Position numbers and translations under genes: made by a program. From positions 1 through 20,105 of IMG/VR virus record IMGVR_UViG_3300022198_005617: DNA of 20,105 bases, one strand, 5' to 3'. This document shows, one piece after another, positions 1 to 6,930 of the stretch (position 1 is its first letter; each line of letters starts with the position of its first letter). This DNA comes from a virus. Below the pieces are notes generated by a model, which was not told the origin of the DNA, made no database searches, and worked only from the letters and a program-made list of their open reading frames with translations.

Positions 1-8
1 TCGAATTC

Positions 9-506
9 ATGAAGAAACACGATATCGATATCGTTGAAAATATCTATCGCCCACTATCAGAAAAGTATTTTGAGTTCTTCCGCGAAGCTCGTCGTATGAT
101 GCAAGAGGGAGAGATGGAATTTTCCGAACTCGACAAACAGATCCTTGAGACTGATCTTGGTGAGTTTGATTGGTACGAAGATATGGAAGTTCCACTTGAT
201 TGTCCTATGGTTCATATCGAAGAGGAAGAAGGACCAGAACTCAATAAACCAAAACGTGGTGGTTCTAAGAAGTACTACGTCTACGTGCGGAACCCAGATA
301 CAGGAAATATAAAGAAAGTTGAGTGGGGTGATACCACCGGCCTCAAAGTAAAAATTAATGATCCTGCCGCACGTAAATCTTTCGCCGCAAGGCATCAATG
401 TGATACACGGAATGATAAGACCACTGCTTCCTATTGGGCTTGTCGTCTGCCTCGTTACGCAAAGTCTCTAGGTTTACAGGTAGATAATCCGGGGAGTTGG
501 TGGTAA
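9..506 (+). CDS. Conserved phage hypothetical protein, possibly 5'-partial
   Basis: 165 aa from the first ATG. The reading frame stays open to the window edge, so the true start may lie upstream. Residues 1-75 are acidic and rich in E and D. From about residue 80 a basic module begins (KPKRGG, then KKYYVYVRNPDTGNIKKV) and ends in a Cys-containing segment (RKSFAARHQC...YWACRLPRY). I recognise this C-terminal module from many marine T4-like phage proteins, but I know no function for it. Six of its seven serines use TCN codons, like the rest of the left block. The stop codon lies two bases before the ATG of the nuclease gene, which suggests an operon. Confidence 0.7.
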   Translation: MKKHDIDIVENIYRPLSEKYFEFFREARRMMQEGEMEFSELDKQILETDLGEFDWYEDMEVPLDCPMVHIEEEEGPELNKPKRGGSKKYYVYVRNPDTGNIKKVEWGDTTGLKVKINDPAARKSFAARHQCDTRNDKTTASYWACRLPRYAKSLGLQVDNPGSWW

Positions 507-508
507 TA

Positions 509-967
509 ATGTATGAGTATAAATGTAAGATACTAAAGATTATCGACGGCGATACCGTTGATATAGATATTGATCTGGGTTTTGATGTTGTATTATCAAA
601 TCAGAGAGTACGGTTATTTGGGATCGATACACCAGAGTCGAGAACTCGTGATTTAGAGGAAAAGAAGTTTGGATTACTTTCTAAAAACTACATTAAAGGA
701 TACTTACCTGTGGGATCCATTCAGGTTCTTGTCACTGAAAAAGATGATGACCGTGGTAAGTTTGGTCGTATCTTGGGCAAATTTAAAGTATATGACACTA
801 AAGAAGATCGTGAAAACTTCTTGCACGAGATGATGATTCGTGATCATATGGCTGTAGAATATTTTGGTCAGTCTAAAGAAGATATTCAAGATCAACATAT
901 GAAGAACAGACAATTTCTTTATGAGCAGATGGCTGAATTTGTAAAACAGAACCCAGAACTAAGATAG
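509..967 (+). CDS. SNase-like (thermonuclease family) nuclease, copy 1
   Basis: 152 aa from ATG 509; an in-frame TTG at 497 would overlap the upstream stop and is less likely. Staphylococcal nuclease fold: IIDGDTV with D15, then RVRLFGIDTPESR carrying R35, D40, T41 and E43, and GKFGRILG with R87. These match the calcium-binding and catalytic positions of the family. There is no signal peptide, so it should act inside the infected cell as a Ca2+-dependent DNA/RNA nuclease, possibly in host DNA breakdown or virion use (inference). A second family member lies at 15604-16047, differs in serine codon choice and shares the MYEY start. All five serine codons here are TCN. Confidence 0.9.
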   Translation: MYEYKCKILKIIDGDTVDIDIDLGFDVVLSNQRVRLFGIDTPESRTRDLEEKKFGLLSKNYIKGYLPVGSIQVLVTEKDDDRGKFGRILGKFKVYDTKEDRENFLHEMMIRDHMAVEYFGQSKEDIQDQHMKNRQFLYEQMAEFVKQNPELR

Positions 968-975
968 AGCTTTCA

Positions 976-1164
976 ATGACTGTAAACGGCGGAACATATA
1001 GTGGTACAACAGGATCGAACACAAGGTGTGAAAATTGTGGGCATCCTAGTCATTGTGGATCACCACTATATGAAGACAAGTGGTCGGCTTATGGTAGACG
1101 TTTGGGGCACATAGATATTTGTAAACAGTGTAGGTGTGAAGAATGTACGAAAAGAAATACTTAA
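976..1164 (+). CDS. Small Cys-rich putative zinc-binding protein
   Basis: 62 aa. Cysteines are arranged as CENCGHPSHC (C18, C21, C27, with H23 and H26) and CKQCRCEEC (C49, C52, C54, C57), which suggests one or two zinc sites like a zinc ribbon. I recognise no family. The spacing to the upstream nuclease is 8 nt, and its 3' end overlaps the MaoC-like start by 22 nt, so it sits in a tight operon. No strong Shine-Dalgarno is visible. It could bind nucleic acid or protein; this is a guess from the cysteine pattern alone. Confidence 0.6.
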   Translation: MTVNGGTYSGTTGSNTRCENCGHPSHCGSPLYEDKWSAYGRRLGHIDICKQCRCEECTKRNT

Positions 1165-1517
1165 TTACAGAACAAATGCTTCATGCATTTGGTGCTGCTA
1201 CAGGTGATTTTAACCCAATTCATTTTGATGAAAATTTTGCAAAGAGGACAAGGTTTGAAGGTTGTATTGTTCATGGTATGTTGATTGGTGGATTAATCAG
1301 TGCTTCCATGACTGACTGTTATGGTATTGGTACAATATATCTTTCTCAAGACCTAAAGTTTCTTGCACCAGTCAGAGTTGGCGATGAAGTAACAATTAAA
1401 TTTACTGATTACAAAGAAGGCAATAAAGCAACAACGGTAAATACACAAGTGTTTGTTGATGACACTCAAGTTATAAGTGGTGAAGGTAAGATACTAGTTG
1501 GTAATAAGAATGAATAG
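1143..1517 (+). CDS. MaoC/PhaJ-like hot-dog hydratase ((R)-specific enoyl-CoA hydratase family)
   Basis: 124 aa, the usual single-domain length. The N-terminal half carries the MaoC signature GDFNPIHFDENFA (D22, N24, H27, D29) followed by F-x-G-C-I-V-HGM; the Asp and His five residues apart correspond to the catalytic pair of PhaJ enzymes. The family hydrates trans-2-enoyl-CoA to (R)-3-hydroxyacyl-CoA in fatty-acid or polyhydroxyalkanoate metabolism. Such a gene is unexpected in a phage and could be an auxiliary metabolic gene acting on host lipid or carbon storage (inference). It overlaps the Cys-rich gene upstream and the cupin-like gene downstream (ATG inside its last codons), so it is translationally coupled. 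Substrate cannot be told from sequence. Confidence 0.85.
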   Translation: MYEKKYLITEQMLHAFGAATGDFNPIHFDENFAKRTRFEGCIVHGMLIGGLISASMTDCYGIGTIYLSQDLKFLAPVRVGDEVTIKFTDYKEGNKATTVNTQVFVDDTQVISGEGKILVGNKNE

Positions 1518-1782
1518 ACCTTACAAGCAAACGCACACATATGATGGCGGGTTTTTACGGGAATTTGCTGTGGATGTTGATGATAAAGAGCTTGTATGGC
1601 ATAGAGATAAGAAAAAAAGATTAATCGAGGTAATTGAAGGGGAAGGATGGTTGTTACAGTGTGATAATCAATTACCAAGAGAGTTAAAAGTCGGCGATAG
1701 ATTTGGCATATTTGCAAATACTTATCATAGACTATTCAAAGGGACATCGAATCTTAAAATTAAGATTCACGAAGAATTATAA
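1510..1782 (+). CDS. Small cupin-like protein
   Basis: 90 aa from ATG 1510, which overlaps the MaoC-like stop by 8 nt; a TTG at 1498 is an alternative. The order of hydrophobic strands and turns (WHRDKKKRLIEVIEGEGW, then LKVGDRFGIFANTYHRLFKG) resembles a single short cupin barrel with its G-D-x-F and Y-H-R elements. The usual metal-binding HxH of enzyme cupins is not obvious. Role unknown, perhaps binding a small ligand. The TAA stop is embedded in a perfect late promoter (TATAAATA) serving the next gene. Confidence 0.65.
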   Translation: MNRPYKQTHTYDGGFLREFAVDVDDKELVWHRDKKKRLIEVIEGEGWLLQCDNQLPRELKVGDRFGIFANTYHRLFKGTSNLKIKIHEEL

Positions 1783-1785
1783 ATA
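1778..1785 (+). promoter_or_regulatory. T4-type late promoter (TATAAATA)
   Basis: Perfect match to the T4 late promoter octamer, recognised in T4 by the sigma-like gp55 with the sliding clamp. It overlaps the stop of the cupin-like gene and lies 33 nt before ATG 1819, with a Shine-Dalgarno-like AGAGGAAG between. It should drive the 530-aa modular protein late in infection. Confidence 0.75.
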
Positions 1786-1818
1786 ATAAAAAAATAACTC
1801 TAGACAGAGGAAGTTAAT

Positions 1819-3411
1819 ATGCCAAATTACTTTAGAAACCCAGACGCACTAGTAGATGCGGTCCGCGCTGTTCTTTCAGGTCAACCAGTTGAAGAAAAGA
1901 TGGACCCAGTAGATCCAAAAGCTCTCAAAGGTAAGCACAAGGATCGTAAAGACAAAGACATCGACAATGATGGTGATGTTGATTCCTCTGATGAATATCT
2001 TCACAATCGTCGTAAGGCAATCTCAAAGGCAATGAAAGAAGGCGTTGTACTTGGTGAGGCAAAGACGGATGCTTATCATAAAGAAATGTTAAAAGCACTC
2101 GGAAAATCAAAACTTCCTAAAGGGCATCAATACACATCAGCCGTGGCAAGTAACGGCGACTTCGTAGTGTATGATGGAGGAAAACGTATTGTCGGTCGTC
2201 TAAAGAAAGGTGAACATAGCATCAAAGAAGAGGTTGAGCTTGAAGAAGACATTATTCAAAAATATCGTGATGAAGTTTCAAAATTAGAAGCGAAAAAGAA
2301 TAAAACTTCTTATGAAATTGGTCGTCTGAAAATGATGAAACAAAGATTAAGAAAAATCGATGAAGAGACCGACGACAATCCAGCCAATACTCAACATCTC
2401 TGCGCTAAGAACGTAGTTCATGAAAACTGGGGCGAAGGCGTGTGCATTCCTACAATGCATGCTGATCCAGATGCTGAAGGTAATGTCGCTTGGTATGATA
2501 TTATGTTCGAGCATGGTATTGAGTCTCGTGTTTCGATTGACGAATTGAAAGTCACAAAAGCCGAAAGTCATATGCACGCCAGCAAGAAGAAAAAGATGGT
2601 CGAAAATGATGATATGGACGGCGAGGACGACACCGATTCCGAAGATGATGACGACAAGAAGGGCAAAAAGAAAGTAGGCAAGAAAGACGAGATCGATACC
2701 GAGCCAAATATGGACGATCGGAAAATGACTGCTGAAATGTCTGATAAGCAAATGAAGAAACGTGAAGAAATCGTCAAGTCAATGAAAAAGAAATCAGGCG
2801 ACTTTAAGAAAAGATATGGTGATCGTGCAAAAGATGTGATGTATGCGACTGCTACAAAGATGGCAATGAAGGAAGGTTTTGAACTTGGTATTGAGAAATC
2901 CGAATTCATTGAAGAAGTTGAACTTGATGAAGCAAAAAATTATGAAATAAAAAATGGTAAGATTCATATATCAAAAGCAAACTTTCGCAAGGTTCACAAA
3001 GACTATAAAAATTCCACAAAGGGTAAAGAACGCATGATGGCACTTGATCCCAAATCTGGTGCAACCACATCTTATGAAGTTGTTTTTGAAGAAGTTGAAC
3101 TTGATGAGGTGGGTGGTGCTGCGTTTGGTGGCACAATTGATAAAATTCAAAAGGTTGTTGATGACAAAACCGCAATGAAGATTGATGGTGTAATGGTTGA
3201 TACATTTACCGCATCATTGATTATGAATATCTTTAAAAAGGTAAACAAACAAAATCAAGACAAAATGAGGAAAATGAAAGTCACTCAACTTGCTAATGCG
3301 GCATATAAATTATCAGGAATGAAAGAAGAAGTTGAACTTGAAGAAAAATTTGATTACTGGCAGTCTCCAGATAGTCTAGCAAAACTTGCTGGAGTTAAAA
3401 AGGTTAAGTAA
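1819..3411 (+). CDS. Modular acidic/basic protein with four EEVEL[DE]E linkers, putative head-associated polyprotein
   Basis: 530 aa. Residues 50-66 hold an EF-hand/dockerin-like acidic loop (DKDIDNDGDVDSSDE). EEVELEE or EEVELDE recurs at 137-143, 365-371, 424-430 and 503-509, splitting the chain into five blocks. Block two contains a poly-acidic stretch and a GDFKKRYGDRAKDVMYATA motif that I recall from marine T4-like phages; block three reads KIHISKANFRKVHKDY. T4 prohead protease gp21 cuts after [LI]xE, and each linker contains LEE or LDE, so the linkers may be cleavage sites that release internal head peptides (inference). A late promoter at 1778 fits a structural role. The last codons (GVKKVK, stop) are repeated as DNA 389 bp downstream. 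Confidence 0.75.
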   Translation: MPNYFRNPDALVDAVRAVLSGQPVEEKMDPVDPKALKGKHKDRKDKDIDNDGDVDSSDEYLHNRRKAISKAMKEGVVLGEAKTDAYHKEMLKALGKSKLPKGHQYTSAVASNGDFVVYDGGKRIVGRLKKGEHSIKEEVELEEDIIQKYRDEVSKLEAKKNKTSYEIGRLKMMKQRLRKIDEETDDNPANTQHLCAKNVVHENWGEGVCIPTMHADPDAEGNVAWYDIMFEHGIESRVSIDELKVTKAESHMHASKKKKMVENDDMDGEDDTDSEDDDDKKGKKKVGKKDEIDTEPNMDDRKMTAEMSDKQMKKREEIVKSMKKKSGDFKKRYGDRAKDVMYATATKMAMKEGFELGIEKSEFIEEVELDEAKNYEIKNGKIHISKANFRKVHKDYKNSTKGKERMMALDPKSGATTSYEVVFEEVELDEVGGAAFGGTIDKIQKVVDDKTAMKIDGVMVDTFTASLIMNIFKKVNKQNQDKMRKMKVTQLANAAYKLSGMKEEVELEEKFDYWQSPDSLAKLAGVKKVK

Positions 3412-3414
3412 ATG
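3391..3414 (+). repeat. 24-bp direct repeat, copy A
   Basis: An exact 24-bp match to 3780-3803. It covers the last codons and stop of the 530-aa gene, an AAAGG element and the ATG of the next gene. Upstream both copies also share GCAAAAC, separated by five bases here and two bases in copy B. Confidence 0.9.
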
Positions 3415-3714
3415 AAATCATTCAAGCAATATTTAAATGAAGCAATTCAGAGACCTGTTTCAAAGTATGAGAACATGCCGGTCAATAAACTAATTGTGCA
3501 ATTGGAAAAATGCCGCACGTCGTTGCTCAAACATACAAGCAATCCTCGTTATATGCCGACATTAAACAATTCACGAAGCCAAGAGCTCGTTGATCGATTT
3601 GAAGAGATTAAAGATGTCCTCCGCAACACGAAAGAAGGTGGAGCAGCTTTACGTCAGTGGACACAAAAGCACAATTATTCGCCCGACGTTGATGGCTACG
3701 ATTTCTTCGCTTAA
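3412..3714 (+). CDS. Small protein with T4-like capsid-targeting N terminus, putative internal head protein
   Basis: 100 aa. The N terminus MKSFKQYLNEA closely resembles the T4 capsid-targeting peptide MKTYQEFIAEA, which directs internal proteins into the prohead and is cut by gp21 after [LI]xE; here LNE precedes A12. The rest is charged, with no domain I recognise. If the analogy holds, the mature protein (about residues 12-100) is packaged in the capsid and enters the host with the DNA. The gene follows the 530-aa gene directly and lies between the two copies of a 24-bp direct repeat, as an inserted cassette would. Five of seven serines are TCN. Confidence 0.75.
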   Translation: MKSFKQYLNEAIQRPVSKYENMPVNKLIVQLEKCRTSLLKHTSNPRYMPTLNNSRSQELVDRFEEIKDVLRNTKEGGAALRQWTQKHNYSPDVDGYDFFA

Positions 3715-3732
3715 ATATGAAATCTGGAAACA

Positions 3733-3740
3733 AATAAATA
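3733..3740 (+). promoter_or_regulatory. Late promoter-like octamer (AATAAATA)
   Basis: AATAAATA, one base off the T4 late consensus and identical to the octamer upstream of several genes to the right. It is 61 nt before ATG 3801. A small hairpin (ACTAAC at 3747-3752 with GTTAGT at 3761-3766) follows it in the leader. Confidence 0.5.
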
Positions 3741-3779
3741 ATAAAAACTAACTACTCCCAGTTAGTGCACGCAAAACCC

Positions 3780-3803
3780 GGAGTTAAAAAGGTTAAGTAA
3801 ATG
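3780..3803 (+). repeat. 24-bp direct repeat, copy B
   Basis: Exact copy of 3391-3414, ending in the ATG of the 119-aa gene. Here it is non-coding and serves as leader with the AAAGG element. It lies at the place where serine codon choice changes. Confidence 0.9.
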
Positions 3804-4160
3804 GCATATTTCCCCACAGGCGCACAAGCAAGAGAAAGAGCACAGGGCAACAATACACTGGCCCAACAAATTGCTATCATGGAAGTAGCAGTTTTAGATG
3901 CTGTGGCAAATGGTGCTTTTAGCGCAACTATTAGTAACACCAGCACAGTTACCATACAGGGTTCTACTATTACTGGTAGCCCAATGACCGACAATGACGC
4001 AGATGGTCAGAACTACTACAAAGCATGGCAAGGTACAATTACTGATGCTGTAAAAACTGAACAGATGGCAGAAGTTATTGCTCACTTTGAAGGCCGCGGT
4101 TATACAATTTCCCGTAAAAGTACTAGCGGCACATATTTTTATTGGTTTATCACTTTCTAA
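3801..4160 (+). CDS. Conserved-looking phage protein of unknown function
   Basis: 119 aa starting MAYFPTGAQARERAQGNN. The N-terminal half is Ala-rich and helical-looking, the middle is Ser/Thr-rich and strand-like, and the end (FEGRGYTISRKS...YFYWFITF) looks like a small alpha/beta fold. I recognise this type from marine T4-like phage genomes but not its role; a virion or assembly role is possible from its position before the tail spike region. Six of eight serines use AGY codons, in contrast with the genes to its left. Confidence 0.7.
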   Translation: MAYFPTGAQARERAQGNNTLAQQIAIMEVAVLDAVANGAFSATISNTSTVTIQGSTITGSPMTDNDADGQNYYKAWQGTITDAVKTEQMAEVIAHFEGRGYTISRKSTSGTYFYWFITF

Positions 4161-4170
4161 TTGTTATAAT
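4142..4170 (+). promoter_or_regulatory. Promoter with TATAAT 5 nt before the exonuclease ATG
   Basis: TATAAT at 4165-4170 with a weak TTGGTT at 4142-4147, 17 bp upstream. The stretch TTATAATAC-AAT-ATG has the same layout as AATAAATAC-NNT-ATG at other genes here, so it may instead be a variant late promoter. Either way the start site would fall at or next to the A of ATG 4176, predicting a leaderless mRNA. Confidence 0.5.
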
Positions 4171-4175
4171 ACAAT

Positions 4176-4853
4176 ATGATTACAGAAAAATTTGATTATG
4201 TTGGCCTTTCTAGGAAAAGTCTGGATGGGCAGCGAATGTATACTACCCCTGACGGTCTTGCTGTTCCCTCGGTAACAACAATACTAGATAAAACCAAACC
4301 TGAACAAGCAAAAAAAGCTCTACGTGAATGGAAAAAGCGTGTAGGTGAAAACAAGGCTGCTGAGATCACAAAAGAAGCGGCAGGCAGAGGCACACGTATG
4401 CATGCTTGGCTTGAACAGTATGTAAAAGAAGATCGCGTTGACGACCCAGGTAGCAACCCCTACAGTCAGCAGAGTCATAAGATGGCTAACATAATTGTTG
4501 AGCAGGGCTTGGATAAAATGGATGAATGTTGGGGTACAGAAGTGTCGCTGTATTTTCCACAGGTATATGCTGGTACCACAGACTGTGTTGGCTTATACAA
4601 TGGTATTCCTGCTATTATTGATTTTAAACAATCAAACAAAAGTAAAAAGCGCGAGTGGATTGAAGATTACTTTTTGCAACTGTGTGCTTATGGTGATGCT
4701 CACAACGAAGTTTATGGCACAGATATAGAAACCGGTGTTGTACTAATGTGTACGCAAGATTATCAATTTCAAACTTGGACAATTTCAGGTGACGAATATA
4801 GAGACTACAGCCGTAAATGGTGGGCTAGAGTTGGTGAATACTACGGTGCTTGA
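4176..4853 (+). CDS. PD-(D/E)XK exonuclease (RecB/MGME1-like)
   Basis: 225 aa. Motifs in order: GTRMH (H76), E122 in GTEVSLYF, D136 in AGTTDCVG, D149-F-K151 in IIDFKQSNKSK, and Q168-L-C-A-Y172. This is the core of the PD-(D/E)XK superfamily in its Cas4/MGME1-like form, giving a metal-dependent single-strand or end-processing exonuclease. In T4-like marine phages such nucleases are associated with recombination and replication. No helicase domain or iron-sulfur cysteine cluster is visible. It has no Shine-Dalgarno, and a -10-like box lies 5 nt before the start. Confidence 0.88.
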   Translation: MITEKFDYVGLSRKSLDGQRMYTTPDGLAVPSVTTILDKTKPEQAKKALREWKKRVGENKAAEITKEAAGRGTRMHAWLEQYVKEDRVDDPGSNPYSQQSHKMANIIVEQGLDKMDECWGTEVSLYFPQVYAGTTDCVGLYNGIPAIIDFKQSNKSKKREWIEDYFLQLCAYGDAHNEVYGTDIETGVVLMCTQDYQFQTWTISGDEYRDYSRKWWARVGEYYGA

Positions 4854-4856
4854 ACT

Positions 4857-4864
4857 AATAAATA
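4857..4864 (+). promoter_or_regulatory. Late promoter-like octamer (AATAAATA)
   Basis: AATAAATA 24 nt before the GTG of the tail spike gene, with a good Shine-Dalgarno (TTAGGAGA) between them. Expected to drive late expression of the spike. Confidence 0.55.
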
Positions 4865-4888
4865 ACATATATAGTTAGGAGAAATACT

Positions 4889-6460
4889 GTGGCCGTAGTT
4901 CAAATAAGTAGAATTACTCACCGAACTGGTGTATACGAAAACTTACCCCAACTTGCACGAGGCGAGTTTGGATTTGCTGTTGATTCTAGACGCTTGTTTA
5001 TTGGAAACGGTGGCACCGATGCTCCGCAGACAGAAAACATAGAAATTCTCACAGAACGCAGCGATGTTATTACATTAGCTGACACCTATACCTATAAAGA
5101 TAGTCAAATTGGTTTTTCTGCTCAAACTGGAGCCAGTGTTGGTAGTCCCGTTACTAGAAGTCTACAAGATAAGTTAGATGATTTTGCTAGCGTAAGAGAC
5201 TTTGGCGCAGTTGGCGATGGCACAACAGATGATACAGCAGCTATTAACCGCGCATTATATGAGCTGTTTGCTAGAGAACAAGAAAAAAGAATTCGTAGAG
5301 CACTTTATTTCCCCGCTGGAGATTATAAAGTAACTGATGTAATCAAAATCCCAACCTATGCTAAATTGGTAGGCGAAGGACCCGACGGTACAATTATTCG
5401 TAGTACCGATACAACAGGACCAGTTGCTCGCACTGCGGACAGTTTACAGCAAGTTGGAGCAAGCGTTGGATCTAGTAGTGCTACACATCCAAGTTTTATA
5501 GTTATTGAAGGTATGACCTTTGATGCTGACAATGATATTGATGTGTTTAATGTAGATCAGGCCAGCAATATTCATTTTATTAACGTTAAGTTTGTAGGCA
5601 ATAAAACCACAGCACCAAGTGGCGTTGGAAATAGCAAAGCCTGTGTAAAAATTACTAGTACAGCTACCTATCAAACAGGATTTTGTACATTTAGAAACTG
5701 CACACTACAGGGTCAGAACTTTTTAGTTCTCGCTGATGACGACGCACGAAATATTTTATTTGATGGTTGCTATTTTAATATCGCATACAAAGGTATGAAA
5801 ATTGGAGAAAATGTAACTGGTAGTGCGCCAAGCATTATTGGTCCTAAGAGCATGAAAGTTACTGGTAGTACCTTTGACAATATCTATAATGCTGCTATTC
5901 ACAGTTATAGTACTGTGCTAGGATTTGCCAGTGCTTATAATATCTTCAAAGATTGCGGTAACAGTGGTATAGGTATTGGTAATGCTAGCAGCGATGTTAT
6001 AATATTAGAAGGTGTTAGATGTTATAGTTTTGGTGATAGCTTTGATCGTCCTGATGCAGACGTAACCGGAAGCACAAGAAAAATTGATCATGGTACAACA
6101 AATATTGTTACCGAAGACGACAGTTTACAGGTTGGAAGTTTCATTCGACGAGCACAAGCAAGTATCTCACTAAGTAATAATACCACCGCAAGCACTGGTG
6201 TAACATTCGCTAGCAATGGTGATTTCTATGCTGTAGAAATTGATTACTATATTAGTAGGAACAGTAAATATCGCCAAGGTCGATTAACTATTACTCATGA
6301 CAGTACCGCACAGGTTCTCGACGATGAGTTTAATGAAAATAACGGTGATGTTGGCGTAACATTTAGTATATCTAACGGATCTGATATTACCACGTTAAGT
6401 TACACAACTGACAATCAAACCACAGGGACGATGTATTTCGCTACACGAATTATTCGCTAA
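4889..6460 (+). CDS. Tail spike/fibre with pectate-lyase-type beta-helix
   Basis: 523 aa from GTG 4889, preceded by TTAGGAGA. Residues 5-55 (RITHRTGVYENLP...RRLFIGNGG) match the small N-terminal attachment domain seen in phage tropism-determinant and tail-fibre proteins. From about residue 99, ASVRDFGAVGDGTTDDTAA is the classic start of a pectate_lyase_3 right-handed beta-helix, followed by many N/S/G-rich turns to about residue 400 and a strand-rich C-terminal domain. It probably binds, and perhaps cleaves, host surface polysaccharide. Catalytic residues cannot be assigned. Its serines are mainly AGT/AGC. The stop overlaps the next ATG (TAATG). Confidence 0.85.
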   Translation: MAVVQISRITHRTGVYENLPQLARGEFGFAVDSRRLFIGNGGTDAPQTENIEILTERSDVITLADTYTYKDSQIGFSAQTGASVGSPVTRSLQDKLDDFASVRDFGAVGDGTTDDTAAINRALYELFAREQEKRIRRALYFPAGDYKVTDVIKIPTYAKLVGEGPDGTIIRSTDTTGPVARTADSLQQVGASVGSSSATHPSFIVIEGMTFDADNDIDVFNVDQASNIHFINVKFVGNKTTAPSGVGNSKACVKITSTATYQTGFCTFRNCTLQGQNFLVLADDDARNILFDGCYFNIAYKGMKIGENVTGSAPSIIGPKSMKVTGSTFDNIYNAAIHSYSTVLGFASAYNIFKDCGNSGIGIGNASSDVIILEGVRCYSFGDSFDRPDADVTGSTRKIDHGTTNIVTEDDSLQVGSFIRRAQASISLSNNTTASTGVTFASNGDFYAVEIDYYISRNSKYRQGRLTITHDSTAQVLDDEFNENNGDVGVTFSISNGSDITTLSYTTDNQTTGTMYFATRIIR

Positions 6461-6930
6461 TGTGGAACTTAAATACGCAGGCTAGGCTTCAAGCTTGGTT
6501 TGAATTTAGAAAATCACTAACCAATATTGATTTTTTAGATGCCGTTCACAAGGTAAATCAACTCTGGCATTCCGCCCCGATTAGTAAAAATATCTATACA
6601 GCAGACAGTCCAAAAGCGTGGCCAGGACCGTGGCAATTAGTTGTGGATAACTTCTATGATAATATTGCTCGTGCGCTTGGCATGCTATATACTTTATATT
6701 ATTCAAAACATAAATGTCCTATAGAAATTCACTGTTACAGAAGTAAGGAAGAGTCCTGGGAAGCGGCCTTAGTATGGATTGATAATGGAAAATATGTACT
6801 TAATTGGGATCTTGAAGTTCAAGTAAATACAAAATTACAACTAGGAAAAGCTACCTTAATTCAACGTCAAACTATAGAGGATCTACTAACAAATGAGTCA
6901 AATTCAAGTTACAAAAAGAAATGGCCGTAA
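6460..6930 (+). CDS. Conserved-looking phage hypothetical protein
   Basis: 156 aa, starting inside the spike stop codon and ending 38 nt inside nrdA, so translation is probably coupled on both sides. The sequence is rich in aromatics (AWPGPWQLVVDNFYDNIA; ALGMLYTLYYSKH; VWIDNGKYVLNW) and looks like a compact soluble alpha/beta protein without membrane segments. I do not recognise a family. Its place between spike and nrdA does not settle the role. Confidence 0.65.
   Translation: MWNLNTQARLQAWFEFRKSLTNIDFLDAVHKVNQLWHSAPISKNIYTADSPKAWPGPWQLVVDNFYDNIARALGMLYTLYYSKHKCPIEIHCYRSKEESWEAALVWIDNGKYVLNWDLEVQVNTKLQLGKATLIQRQTIEDLLTNESNSSYKKKWP

Noticed and set aside
57-398. 113-aa minus-strand frame opposite the first gene
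   Set aside because: Shadow of a recognisable plus-strand gene; no start signal.
2347-2909. Minus-strand open frames opposite the 530-aa gene
   Set aside because: They mirror a Lys/Glu/Asp-rich coding region (giving Phe/Ser/Leu-rich translations), have no ribosome sites and no family likeness.
3747-3766. Hairpin ACTAAC/GTTAGT as terminator
   Set aside because: Only six mostly A-T pairs, no T run after it.
4889-6460. Diversity-generating retroelement target in the tail spike
   Set aside because: No reverse transcriptase, template repeat or variable repeat was seen in the window.
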